Of a stretch of DNA of 29,675 nucleotides, positions 1-6,905 are shown in pieces. The translations under genes and the position numbers were made by a program. The notes beneath the pieces were generated by a model. The model had not been told where the DNA came from. It saw only the letters and a list, made by a program, of their open reading frames with translations, and ran no database searches. This DNA comes from DATKPC01 sp035524275 (GTDB taxonomy: Bacteria > Pseudomonadota > Gammaproteobacteria > Burkholderiales > Burkholderiaceae_F): the NCBI GenBank assembly GCA_035524275.1, contig DATKPC010000075.1:1-29675 (forward strand). The letters are read 5' to 3'. Positions within the stretch are counted from its first letter, which is position 1. Each line of letters opens with the position of its first letter.

Positions 1-29
1 CCGTACGCAGATTCGGCCGAATCAGCAGG

Positions 30-156
30 CTCTCCCCCACCCCTCTCCCGCTTCGTGGGCGAGGGGAGCTTCGTCGTCGAGAATTGAAGCACCGTGCCAA
101 GCGCCGGCGACGGATCGCCCCTCGCCCGCGAAGCGGGAGAGGGGTGGGGGAGAGGG
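30..156. repeat. Paired palindromic (REP/BIME-like) repeat, copy 1
   Basis: Two arms of 39 bases (30-68 and 118-156) are reverse complements of each other with one mismatch (T at 56 inside the cttcgtggg core), separated by 49 bases. Each arm also has an internal GC hairpin (cccgc-ttc-gtggg type). A nearly identical pair lies at 21267-21395. The unit sits just downstream of the - strand lpxO stop, so the folded transcript could also act as a 3' stabiliser or terminator; there is no T-tract to prove that. The rest of 1-201 holds no gene I can support. Confidence 0.85.
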
Positions 157-201
157 CGAAACGACCGACGCACGTCGATCGGCCGCCACGCGCGGCGCCC
201 C

Positions 202-1125
202 TCAGCGCAGGAAGATCGCGTAGAGGATCGCGGCGATCAGCAGGTACTTGCACCCGTTGAAGAGCGGCTTGTTGGCATTCTTCAGGACTTTGAGCCGCTC
301 CTTCAGCCAGCCGACCGGCCCGTAGAGGCGCCCGATCCAGCCGATCTTCTCGCTGCCGTCGTTCTGCGTCGTGGCGCCGCGCAGGAACACGCGCTCGAAC
401 GCGCGGTTCAGCGCGCGGATCGGCGCGCCGTGCAGCGGGCGCTCGACGTCGCACAGCAGGATGATGCGCGGCTTGTCCGTCCGGTTCTCGGCGTAGTGCA
501 GGTACGTCTCGTCGAACATCACGTCGGCGCCGTCGCGCCAGGCGTAGGGTTCGCCGTCGACGACGATGCGACATTCGTCCGAATTGGGCGTCGAGAGGCC
601 GAGGTGATAGCGAACCGACGCGGCACTGGGATCGCGATGCTCGTTCAAGCGGGCGCCCGGCGGCAGCACCGTGAACATCGCCGCGTTGAGCCCCGGGACC
701 GACTGCACGAGCGCCACGGTGCGCGGGCACAGCGCGGCGGCCGACGCCAGCGGGTTGTCGTACCACTTGAGATAGAAGCGCTTCCAGCCGCGCTGGTAGA
801 ACGAGTTGAAGCCGATGTCGTTGTGGCCGGTCGCCGCGCGGATCTCGCCCCCTTCGTACAGGCGCAGCGCCTCGTCGCGGATGACCTGCCAGTTGTCGCG
901 CAACGTCTTCACCTCCGGGAACGCCGCGAGGTCGAGGTACGGTCGGTTCGGCACCGCGGAGAACAGGTACAGCAGGACGTTGTAGGGCGCGAGCAGCGTC
1001 GAATGGTTCCCGAGCTGGCGGCGCAGTGACAGCCGCGCGCGGCCGCGGAAGTGCAGCACGAGCGACGAGAATACGAAGACGTAGAGCACCCAGAACTTGG
1101 GCGCGAGCAGGTTCGGGAACGTCAT
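202..1125 (-). CDS. lpxO: Aspartyl/asparaginyl beta-hydroxylase family protein, LpxO-type lipid A hydroxylase
   Basis: This 307-residue protein matches the length and layout of LpxO, the Fe(II)/2-oxoglutarate dioxygenase that 2-hydroxylates a secondary acyl chain of lipid A at the inner membrane. Hydrophobic segments lie at both ends (about residues 10-25 and 293-306), as expected for an integral membrane enzyme. The core has the iron-binding HxD (H163, D165), the distal His (H210, in DETYLHY), and Arg220 in the RIILLCDVERP stretch placed to bind 2-oxoglutarate. The ATG at 1125 is preceded by a CAGGG-like Shine-Dalgarno and, 34 bases further up, by a TAAAAT -10 box. It stands alone on its strand. 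It could act on another substrate, since the beta-hydroxylase fold is shared, but the two membrane segments favour lipid A. Confidence 0.8.
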   Translation of the reverse strand: MTFPNLLAPKFWVLYVFVFSSLVLHFRGRARLSLRRQLGNHSTLLAPYNVLLYLFSAVPNRPYLDLAAFPEVKTLRDNWQVIRDEALRLYEGGEIRAATGHNDIGFNSFYQRGWKRFYLKWYDNPLASAAALCPRTVALVQSVPGLNAAMFTVLPPGARLNEHRDPSAASVRYHLGLSTPNSDECRIVVDGEPYAWRDGADVMFDETYLHYAENRTDKPRIILLCDVERPLHGAPIRALNRAFERVFLRGATTQNDGSEKIGWIGRLYGPVGWLKERLKVLKNANKPLFNGCKYLLIAAILYAIFLR

Positions 1126-1158
1126 GGCAGCCCTGCGCTTCCTAGGGGCGAATCGGAT

Positions 1159-1164
1159 ATTTTA
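1159..1164 (-). promoter_or_regulatory. Putative -10 box for lpxO
   Basis: On the - strand the hexamer reads TAAAAT (5 of 6 to TATAAT). It would start transcription near 1152, leaving a leader of about 27 bases before the lpxO ATG. No convincing -35 is visible 16-18 bases upstream in this GC-rich context, so the call rests on the -10 and its position. Confidence 0.35.
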
Positions 1165-1200
1165 CGGCGCTCGGCCATCGGCCGCCGCGACGACCCTGCA

Positions 1201-1348
1201 GGGGCGCCGATCCTTCGAATCGGGCGCCCGACCCGTGTCATTTCGGACGTCAAGCTGTCATGCGACCCGGGCATGATGCTGTTCGTGGACGGGTCGAGTC
1301 GGGAATGCCGACCGGACGCCACATCACGGCCCCCGACGGGGCCGTTTT
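1201..1348 (+). ncRNA. Candidate structured small RNA ending at an intrinsic terminator
   Basis: The gap between lpxO and the tRNA has no credible reading frame, but the + strand shows consecutive hairpins: a long stem at 1202-1229 (GGGCGCC-GAT paired with ATC-GGGCGCCC, one bulge), a 6-bp stem at 1258-1263/1271-1276 (tcatgc/gcatga), a GGTCG/CGACC pair further on, and a strong terminator at 1327-1348. No protein gene on the + strand lies upstream to need that terminator. I see no clear + strand promoter and no known RNA family. The 5' end is a guess. Confidence 0.3.
1327..1348 (+). terminator. Rho-independent terminator (+ strand)
   Basis: A perfect 7-bp stem CGGCCCC / GGGGCCG with a 4-base loop is followed directly by TTTT. 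On the - strand the bases after the stem read TGATGTGG, with no T-tract, so it points in the + direction even though the nearest gene on that side is the - strand tRNA. Confidence 0.7.
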
Positions 1349-1376
1349 CATTCCGGCGCCAACCTCCGGACAAGCC

Positions 1377-1450
1377 TGGAGCGGGCGGAGGGAGTCGAAC
1401 CCTCGTCTCCAGCGTGGGAAGCTGGGGTAATGCCGTTATACGACGCCCGC
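1377..1450 (-). tRNA. tRNA-Gly (anticodon CCC), CCA encoded
   Basis: The - strand folds as a full 74-base cloverleaf. The acceptor stem is GCGGGCG/CGCCCGC, the D arm GTA...TAC with the GG pair, the anticodon stem CCAGC/GCTGG with loop TTCCCAC (anticodon CCC), a 4-base variable region and the T arm GAGGG-TTCGACT-CCCTC. It has U73 followed by encoded CCA (1377-1379). U73 and the CC at anticodon positions 35-36 agree with glycine identity. It is single, not in a cluster, with a TACAAT box just upstream. Confidence 0.95.
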
Positions 1451-1460
1451 GAGCCGCCGA

Positions 1461-1466
1461 ATTGTA
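1461..1466 (-). promoter_or_regulatory. Putative -10 box of the tRNA-Gly gene
   Basis: The - strand reads TACAAT (5 of 6 to consensus), 10 bases before the mature tRNA 5' end. Transcription would begin about 3-5 bases before the tRNA, the short leader usual for bacterial tRNA genes. The -35 region is poor. Confidence 0.5.
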
Positions 1467-1620
1467 GCCGAGCGGGCCGTTCGCAGCGCGAGCGTCCGCC
1501 GGCGGGGCCCCGCCTTGCCATGCGATAGCATCGCCGAGCCGCCGTGCGGAACGCAGCGGCCCTTCGAGCCGCAAGGCGGAAGGCCAGGCGGCGTGGACCA
1601 GGAGCGGAGCAGCGGCGCCG

Positions 1621-2187
1621 GTGACGATCGATTTCGCGCACCTGATCGAGGTCTACGGCTATGCGGCCGTTGCGGTGTTCTGCTTTCTCGAAGGCGAAAC
1701 CGTGCTGGCGCTGGCCGGCCTCGCCGCGCACCAGGGCCATCTCGACCTGCCGCGCGTGATCGCGATCGCCGCGGTCGCCGGCTGGCTCGGGGACCAGGCC
1801 TTCTTCTGGATCGGCCGCCGCCACGGCCGGCGGCTGCTTCAGCGCAGTTCGTCGCTGGCGAGCGCCGCGGCACGTTTGCAGCGCCTGATCGAACGCTATC
1901 ACCAGGGCGTCATCGTGCTCGTGCGCTTCGCGTACGGACTGCGGATCGCCGGACCGGTGCTGATCGGCACGGCGCGCGTCTCGCCGCGGCGCTTCGCGTT
2001 CTACAACGCGATCGGCGCCGCGCTGTGGGCGCCGATCGTCGCCGGCGCCGGGTGGCTCTTCGGGGCCGCGATCGACCGCGTTCTGGGCACGCTGCACGAC
2101 GCGGAACTCGTCGCGGCCGGCGCGCTGCTCGGCGCCGCGCTGCTGGCGTCGGTGACGCGATTTGCGCGCGCGAGGAGGAAGGGATGA
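1621..2187 (+). CDS. DedA/VTT-family inner membrane protein
   Basis: This is a 188-residue polytopic membrane protein of the DedA (SNARE-associated/VTT) family, whose members are linked to undecaprenyl-phosphate and phospholipid translocation and to envelope integrity. Visible family marks are FLEGETVLALAG near residue 22 (the re-entrant acidic segment), GDQAFFWIGRRHG near 57, RFAYGLRIAGP near 101 with the conserved arginine and glycines, and the F..YN..GA..W segment near 121. It starts at GTG, with GGAG at 1606-1609 as the likely ribosome site. Its stop overlaps the trmB start by 4 bases (ATGA), so the two are translationally coupled. Nearby uppP also handles undecaprenyl carriers, but on the other strand. 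The exact substrate cannot be read from sequence. Confidence 0.88.
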   Translation: MTIDFAHLIEVYGYAAVAVFCFLEGETVLALAGLAAHQGHLDLPRVIAIAAVAGWLGDQAFFWIGRRHGRRLLQRSSSLASAAARLQRLIERYHQGVIVLVRFAYGLRIAGPVLIGTARVSPRRFAFYNAIGAALWAPIVAGAGWLFGAAIDRVLGTLHDAELVAAGALLGAALLASVTRFARARRKG

Positions 2188-2915
2188 CCGATACGACGAA
2201 GAACGAGGTGCACGGCCCGCCCCACCGGCACGTGCGGTCGTTCGCGCTGCGGCGGGGCCACGTGACGGCCGGACAGCGGCGCGCCTACGAAACGGTCCTG
2301 CCGCGGATCGCCGTGGCCTACGCGCCGGGGATCCTGCGGCTCGCCGACGTCTTCGGGCGGGAGGCGCCCGTCGTGCTGGAAATCGGCTTCGGGATGGGCG
2401 AGACGACGGCCGCCATCGCCGCGGCGCACCCGACGGTCGACTTCCTCGGCGTCGAAGTCTTCGTGGCCGGCATCGGCTCGCTGGCGCGCCGCGTCGACGA
2501 GGCCGGCCTCGCGAACGTGCGCGTCATCCAGCACGACGCCGTCGAGGTCGTGCGCGACATGATCGCGCCCGATGCGCTTGCCGGAATACACGTCTACTTT
2601 CCGGATCCGTGGCCGAAGGCCCGCCATCACAAGCGGCGCCTGATCGCGCAGCCTTTCGTCGGGCAACTCGCGTCGCGCCTGCGTCCGGGCGGCTACCTGC
2701 ACTGCGCGACGGACTGGCAGGACTACGCCGACCAGATGCTCACGGTCCTGCAGGCGGAGCGGCAGTTGCGGAACCTGCACGCCGGCTTCGCGCCCGAGGC
2801 GCGCAACCCGCTGTGCCAGCGACCGACGACGAAGTTCCACGCCCGCGGCGAACGCCTCGGGCACGGTACCTGGGATCTCGTCTTCGTGCGCCGCGAAGCC
2901 GACGCGGCGGCCTGA
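2184..2915 (+). CDS. trmB: tRNA (guanine-N7-)-methyltransferase TrmB
   Basis: TrmB makes m7G46 in the variable loop of tRNAs using S-adenosylmethionine. The 243-residue protein has the SAM site VVLEIGFGMGETT (residues 63-75), an acidic residue after the second strand (E91) and the diagnostic VYFPDPWPKARHHKRRL (137-153), whose Asp and Lys/Arg residues contact tRNA. Near the C-terminus are TTKFHARGERLGH and TWDLVF, also typical of the family. The start is fixed by a strong aggaggaaggg Shine-Dalgarno (2174-2183) and by the ATGA overlap with the DedA gene. It ends 15 bases before the convergent uppP stop. Confidence 0.95.
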   Translation: MTDTTKNEVHGPPHRHVRSFALRRGHVTAGQRRAYETVLPRIAVAYAPGILRLADVFGREAPVVLEIGFGMGETTAAIAAAHPTVDFLGVEVFVAGIGSLARRVDEAGLANVRVIQHDAVEVVRDMIAPDALAGIHVYFPDPWPKARHHKRRLIAQPFVGQLASRLRPGGYLHCATDWQDYADQMLTVLQAERQLRNLHAGFAPEARNPLCQRPTTKFHARGERLGHGTWDLVFVRREADAAA

Positions 2916-2930
2916 TTCGCGGCGGCGGCG

Positions 2931-3833
2931 TCAGTTCTGCAGCATGCCGCCGGCGATGCCGACGACGAGCGCGACGCCGAGCGCGAATCGATACCAGACG
3001 AAGATCCAGGTGCTGCGCTTCTCCAGGTAGTGCAGCAGGCCATAGATGGCGGCGAACGACGTCAGGCTCGCGCTGAGCAGGCCGACCAGCAGCGTGGCCC
3101 AGCCGTGGGCGTCGAGGCCGGCACGGTAGAGGACCCAGATCTCGTGGAATCCGGCCAGCGTGATCGCCGGGAGCCCGAGAAGGAACGAGAACTTCGCCGC
3201 GGTCTCGCGGTTCATGCCGCAGAAAAGGCCGGCCGTCAGCGTGGCGCCGGAGCGCGAGACACCCGGAATCAGCGCGAAGGCCTGCGCGAGCCCGACGATC
3301 AGGCCGTCGCGCAACCGGACCTCGCCCAGTTCGCGCGTGTGCTGCGCGACCCTCTCGGCGATCGCGAGCAGCAGCGACATCGCGACCGAGGCGAAGCCGA
3401 TCACCATCAGGCCGCGCAGCGGCGAATTGCACGCGTTCAGGACGGAGCGCAGCGCGGCGCCGGCCACGAGCAGCGGGATCGTCCCGAGCACAATGCCGAT
3501 CAGCATCTGCGCCTGGTAGCCCTTGAAGTCGCGCCTCAGCACCTGGCGCCCGCCTTCGACGCCGATCTCGGCGATCTCGAGGCGGAAGTAGACGACGACC
3601 GCGCAGAACGCCGCGAGCTGCATCGCCGCGGAAAACGCCGAGCCCGGATCGCGCCAACCGAGCAGCCCGGGAATCACGCGCAGGTGCGCCGTGCTGCTGA
3701 TCGGCAGCAGTTCGGTGATTCCCTGGATGACGCCGAGCAGCGTCACCTGCAGCCACGTCAGCTGCGCGAATCCGAGGTCGATGGCCTCCGGCTTCGCGCA
3801 CAGGGCCGCCGCTTCGGCGGGAGAAAGCGCCAT
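2931..3833 (-). CDS. uppP: Undecaprenyl-diphosphatase (BacA family)
   Basis: UppP removes a phosphate from undecaprenyl pyrophosphate at the inner membrane, regenerating the lipid carrier for peptidoglycan and polysaccharide synthesis; overproduction gives bacitracin resistance. At 300 residues it has the usual hydrophobic multi-span pattern and both catalytic motifs: GVIQGITELLPISSTAH (34-50, the (E/Q)GxTE region and the PxSSxxH loop) and PGVSRSGAT (190-198). The first glutamate of the usual ExxxE is Gln here, as in many BacA proteins. The ATG at 3833 has GGAG 8 bases upstream. Carrier recycling would serve the polysaccharide genes later in the window, though they are not in one operon. Confidence 0.95.
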   Translation of the reverse strand: MALSPAEAAALCAKPEAIDLGFAQLTWLQVTLLGVIQGITELLPISSTAHLRVIPGLLGWRDPGSAFSAAMQLAAFCAVVVYFRLEIAEIGVEGGRQVLRRDFKGYQAQMLIGIVLGTIPLLVAGAALRSVLNACNSPLRGLMVIGFASVAMSLLLAIAERVAQHTRELGEVRLRDGLIVGLAQAFALIPGVSRSGATLTAGLFCGMNRETAAKFSFLLGLPAITLAGFHEIWVLYRAGLDAHGWATLLVGLLSASLTSFAAIYGLLHYLEKRSTWIFVWYRFALGVALVVGIAGGMLQN

Positions 3834-4153
3834 ATCCCATGCTCCGTGCGATGACGTGGGGCCAGCGGCCGGACTCGGCCCAAGCTGACGGCCCCACAGG
3901 GACGATCCGCGCCCGGCCAGGAGTCGCTGCTCGCCGCCGGAGAGGCGGGGCGGGGCGGCGTGGGCACGTGCGGCCGCGGATTATCGCCGATGTGGGCTGT
4001 CGCGGTGTAAGGAGGACGGCCCGGCTCCGACTACACTGCTGCCGCCCGTCGGCTCCCCGGCCCACCTTCCGGGTCGACGAGGTGGCATAAGGTTCCCGCG
4101 CGGCGCCTGCGTGCGGGAACGACCTGACAACGCGATTCGATTGGAGAACCCCG
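3834..4153. other. Intergenic region between divergent uppP and bufA
   Basis: These 320 bases hold no credible gene. On the - strand GATAAT (3980-3985) could be the -10 of uppP, giving a leader of about 140 bases. On the + strand TACACT (4032-4037) and CATAAG (4086-4091) are weak -10 candidates for bufA, neither with a good -35. A perfect inverted repeat at 4092-4120 is listed separately. The ribosome site for bufA is ggaga at 4142-4146. Confidence 0.5.
4092..4120. promoter_or_regulatory. Perfect inverted repeat in the bufA upstream region (operator or leader hairpin)
   Basis: GTTCCCGC (4092-4099) and GCGGGAAC (4113-4120) are exact reverse complements separated by 13 bases. The second arm ends 33 bases before the bufA ATG. 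If the CATAAG just upstream is the -10, the repeat would cover the transcription start, a usual operator position. If transcription starts further up, it would instead form an 8-bp leader hairpin. The sequence alone does not decide between these. Confidence 0.4.
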
Positions 4154-4444
4154 ATGAACCAGAAAGCTTTCGTCTCCGCCGCCGTTGCATCGGCGCTTGC
4201 CCTCTCGCTCGCCAGCGCCGGCGCGCGGGCCGATGACGCAGCCGGCAAGGAAAAATGCTACGGCATCGCCAAGGCGGGACAGAACGACTGCGCCAATGCG
4301 GCCGGTACGCATTCCTGCGCCGGGCAGACGAAGGTCGACTTCGCGGCGGACGACTGGAAGTACGTCGCGAAGGGCACGTGCGAGAAGATGGGCGGCAGCA
4401 TGAAGCCGGGCAAGGCGAAGGGCGACGCGGCGAAGAAGAGCTGA
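4154..4444 (+). CDS. bufA: Bufferin-type RiPP precursor (DUF2282 family)
   Basis: This 96-residue small protein starts with a Sec signal peptide (positive N-terminus, hydrophobic residues about 5-22, cleavage likely after AGARA at 26). The rest is a small Cys/Lys-rich domain with four cysteines, C35, C46, C55 and C76, in EKCYG, NDCAN, HSCAG and GTCEK. This is the DUF2282 pattern, whose members (bufferins) are ribosomally made peptides modified on cysteines by a DUF692 oxidase before export, and which bind copper in the periplasm. The tail is Lys/Gly-rich. It has a good ribosome site (ggaga, 4142-4146) and is followed 31 bases later by bufB. Family and operon are clear; the metal bound and the exact modified cysteines are inferred from relatives. 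Confidence 0.9.
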   Translation: MNQKAFVSAAVASALALSLASAGARADDAAGKEKCYGIAKAGQNDCANAAGTHSCAGQTKVDFAADDWKYVAKGTCEKMGGSMKPGKAKGDAAKKS

Positions 4445-4475
4445 GGTCGAGCCGGCAACCGGCAGCGGCGCGACG

Positions 4476-5360
4476 ATGACGGCGGCCTTCGCACGGCGCG
4501 CGAGCGCGTTGGCGTCGGATGCGGTCGGCATCGGCTGGCGCCAGCCGCATTTCGCGGAAATGCTGGAGCGCGCGCCTTCGGTCGGTTTCCTCGAAGTCCA
4601 CAGCGAGAACTTCTTCGCCGAGGGCGGCGCCACGCGGGCCCTGTTGCGCCGCGCCCGCGACCGCTACCCGCTCAGCCTGCACGGCGTCGGGCTCGCGCTC
4701 GGCTCCGTGGCTGCGCCGCGGCCGGGCCACGTCGAGAAGCTGGCGCGCCTCGTCGCCGATATCGATCCGGCGCTCGTCTCGGAACACCTGTGCTGGTCGC
4801 GCGCCGCCGGATGGTGCACGACCGACCTCCTGCCGCTGCCGTTGACGCTCGAAGCCCTCGACCTGATGTCCGAGCGCGTCGACGCGTTGCAGTCGCGCCT
4901 GGGCCGCGCCATCGCGATCGAAAACATCACGGCCTATCTCCGCCCCGCCGGCGCGGCGATCGAGGAGCCCGATTTCCTCAACCGGCTCGCGGCGCGAACC
5001 GGGTGCGGCATCCTCCTCGACATCAACAACCTCGTCGTCAACGCACTGAATTTCGGCGGCGACCCGCGCCAATACGTCGATGCCGTGGACGCCTCAGCGG
5101 TCGTGCAGTACCACCTGGCGGGGCACACGACGACCGTCGATTGCGTCGTCGACACGCACGGCGCCGCGATCGCGCCGTCGGTCTGGTCGCTCTTCGAGCA
5201 TGCACTGCGCCGGATCGGCGCCCGCCCGACGCTGATCGAAAGGGACGCCGAGATTCCGCCGCTCGACGAACTGCTCGCCGAAGCATCGCAGGCCGGGCGG
5301 ATCGTCGCGGCGGCCGCGACCGTCGGGGCCCGCACGACCGCCGAGGCCGCCCATGGCTGA
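4476..5360 (+). CDS. bufB: DUF692 multinuclear non-heme iron oxidase (MNIO), bufferin-modifying enzyme
   Basis: This 294-residue TIM-barrel protein of the DUF692/UPF0276 family (MNIOs) uses two or three irons and oxygen to rebuild cysteine side chains of a partner peptide into heterocycles. The conserved metal-ligand motifs appear in order: EVHSENFF (40-47), LHGVGLALG (68-76), SEHLCW (102-107), DLLPLP (117-122), IEN (148-150), LLDINN (180-185), HLAGH (213-217), DTHG (226-229) and LIERD (253-257). All expected His, Asp, Asn and Glu ligands are present, so it should be active. It lies between its likely substrate gene bufA and partner bufC, overlapping bufC by 8 bases. The ribosome site before 4476 is weak, suggesting coupling to bufA translation. 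Confidence 0.93.
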   Translation: MTAAFARRASALASDAVGIGWRQPHFAEMLERAPSVGFLEVHSENFFAEGGATRALLRRARDRYPLSLHGVGLALGSVAAPRPGHVEKLARLVADIDPALVSEHLCWSRAAGWCTTDLLPLPLTLEALDLMSERVDALQSRLGRAIAIENITAYLRPAGAAIEEPDFLNRLAARTGCGILLDINNLVVNALNFGGDPRQYVDAVDASAVVQYHLAGHTTTVDCVVDTHGAAIAPSVWSLFEHALRRIGARPTLIERDAEIPPLDELLAEASQAGRIVAAAATVGARTTAEAAHG

Positions 5361-6123
5361 CGCGCTTGCCCGCTACCAGGAGGATTTCGCGGCGGGACTA
5401 CGCGGGCAGGACGTGCGCGGCCTCGGCCGCCATTTCCTCGAGGACGACGCCGTCGTCGCGCGCCGCCTTGCGCTGTATCGCGGCAACGTGATCGTGCACG
5501 CGACGCGCGCGCTGCAGGCCGCGTTCCCGGTATCGCGGCGGATCGTCGGAGCGGATTTCTTCGATGCGCTCGCTGGCGCGTTCTGGCGCGCGCAGCCGGC
5601 GACGGACGGCGACCTGAATGAATACGGCGCGACGCTGGCGGATTTCATCGCGAGCTTCCCGCCGGCGTCGACGCTGCCCTACCTGGCCGATGTCGCGCGC
5701 CTCGAGTGGCTCGTGCATCGTTCGCATTTTGCCGCGGACGCCGCCCGGCTGGACCTCGCGATGCTGGCGTCGCACCCGCGGCCGGATGAAGCCCGGATGC
5801 CGCTGCACCCGGCCTCCGCGCTGCTGCGTACCGGCCACCCGGCCGCGTCGATCTGGCTCGCGCACTCGACCGCCGAGGACGACGAGGCCGCACTCGATGG
5901 CGCGTGGCGCGACGGTCCGCAGCGCATTCTCGTCGCGCGCCCCGGCGAGGCGGTCGAGGTCCATTCGCTCGATGCGGCGACGTTCGAGTGGCTTTCCGGG
6001 CTGGCGGCCGGAATGCCGCTGGGACCGGCCGCGCAGGCGGCGCTGGTGGCGGATCCGGACTTCGACCTCGGTACTGCGCTCGCGCTCGCCGAGCGCTGCG
6101 GAGCGCTCGCCGCCGCGCACTGA
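5353..6123 (+). CDS. bufC: DUF2063 family MNIO partner protein
   Basis: This 256-residue protein has the DUF2063 (HvfC/BufC) N-terminal helical domain with the family marks RRLALYRGNV (about 37-46), AFPVSRRIVG (58-67), DGDLNEYG (about 85-92) and LADVARLEWLVH (about 112-123). The rest is a variable Ala-rich domain. In MNIO systems this partner is thought to act as the recognition subunit that brings the precursor's leader to the DUF692 enzyme. The start overlaps the end of bufB by 8 bases. No DoxX-type membrane gene or sigma/anti-sigma pair, which accompany some bufferin operons, is found next to it. Confidence 0.9.
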   Translation: MADALARYQEDFAAGLRGQDVRGLGRHFLEDDAVVARRLALYRGNVIVHATRALQAAFPVSRRIVGADFFDALAGAFWRAQPATDGDLNEYGATLADFIASFPPASTLPYLADVARLEWLVHRSHFAADAARLDLAMLASHPRPDEARMPLHPASALLRTGHPAASIWLAHSTAEDDEAALDGAWRDGPQRILVARPGEAVEVHSLDAATFEWLSGLAAGMPLGPAAQAALVADPDFDLGTALALAERCGALAAAH

Positions 6124-6146
6124 CATCGGGGCCCCGGGGCACGCAA

Positions 6147-6167
6147 GCGGCGACGCGCCGTCGCCGC
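6147..6167. terminator. Stem-loop between convergent bufC and sodC
   Basis: A perfect 8-bp stem GCGGCGAC/GTCGCCGC with a 5-base loop lies in the 51-base gap between the two convergent stops. Neither strand has a real T-tract after it, so it may be a weak bidirectional terminator or 3' stabiliser. Confidence 0.4.
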
Positions 6168-6174
6168 GATACCC

Positions 6175-6750
6175 TCAGGACTCGGGCGCTTGCAGCTGGA
6201 TCACGCCGCAGGCCAGCCGCGGGCCGGAGTTGCCGGCGGGCTGCGAGGCGTAGTCGTCCGGGTCGCGGTGGATGATGACCGCGCGGCCGACGACATTGCC
6301 CTTGGCCCCGCCGATCGACAGCGCGGATGTCTTCCAGGTGTAGTGCGCGAAGCCGGCGCCATCGGACTTCAGGTTCAGCATGTCGCCGGCATGATGCCCG
6401 GCGTGTTCCGGCATGCCGTGCGGCGCGCCGTCGGGGTTGAAGTGCGGCCCGGCGCTCGTGCCGTCGGGCGCCGAGCAGTCGCCCTTCTCGTGCACGTGGA
6501 AGCCATGCTCCGAGTTCGGCGCAAGCCCGGAAATGTCGGCATCGATCCTCACGCCGTCGGCCAGTTGGGTGAAGCTCACGACGCCGATGACCGAGTTGCC
6601 GGAGGTCGGCACAAGCCTTGCGGTCGCGCGCGGCGCGTCCTCGGTCCTGGCGAACATCGTGCAGCCGGCCAGCGCCGCGCTGCAGGCCGTCACGACCATG
6701 ATGAATCGACAAAGCTCATCGCGCGCCTGACGGCGACGTGGTTCGACCAT
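6175..6750 (-). CDS. sodC: Cu/Zn superoxide dismutase, predicted lipoprotein
   Basis: SodC converts periplasmic superoxide to oxygen and hydrogen peroxide. The 191-residue precursor has a positive N-region, a hydrophobic stretch and the lipobox LAGC (C30), so the enzyme is probably membrane-anchored. Copper ligands H85 and H87 (HGFHVH), bridging H103 (GPHFNP) and H161 (AVIIH) are present, as are zinc candidates H111, H120 and D123. The disulfide pair is C92-C181 and the guiding arginine R178 (NSGPRLACG). The ATG at 6750 has GGAG 8 bases upstream; the ATG at 6699 would give a shorter signal and has no ribosome site. It converges on the copper-associated bufABC operon. A 6+1+6 palindrome (6841-6853) lies about 90 bases upstream. 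Confidence 0.93.
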   Translation of the reverse strand: MVEPRRRQARDELCRFIMVVTACSAALAGCTMFARTEDAPRATARLVPTSGNSVIGVVSFTQLADGVRIDADISGLAPNSEHGFHVHEKGDCSAPDGTSAGPHFNPDGAPHGMPEHAGHHAGDMLNLKSDGAGFAHYTWKTSALSIGGAKGNVVGRAVIIHRDPDDYASQPAGNSGPRLACGVIQLQAPES

Positions 6751-6905
6751 GCTGGGCTCCGCTTCGTGGGCGCCGGCCAGCGGCCGGCACCGCGTGGATC
6801 GCGCCGTCCCTCGCGGCGCGTCGGGAACTTAGCATCGAAAATCCGCTGCGGATATCCCGCGCCATCCGGGCTACCGCGCACGGCACGCTCCGGCCCCGAG
6901 GCGGG

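Noticed and set aside
4116..4140. GGAAC-N16-TCGA resembling an ECF sigma promoter before bufA
   Set aside because: Transcription would begin inside or after the ribosome site (4142-4146), which does not fit. The GGAAC is better explained as the right arm of the inverted repeat.
6841..6853. Palindrome ATCCGC-T-GCGGAT upstream of sodC as an operator
   Set aside because: It is short for a GC-rich genome, about 90 bases from the start codon, and no promoter element is clearly placed around it. It is mentioned in the sodC entry only.
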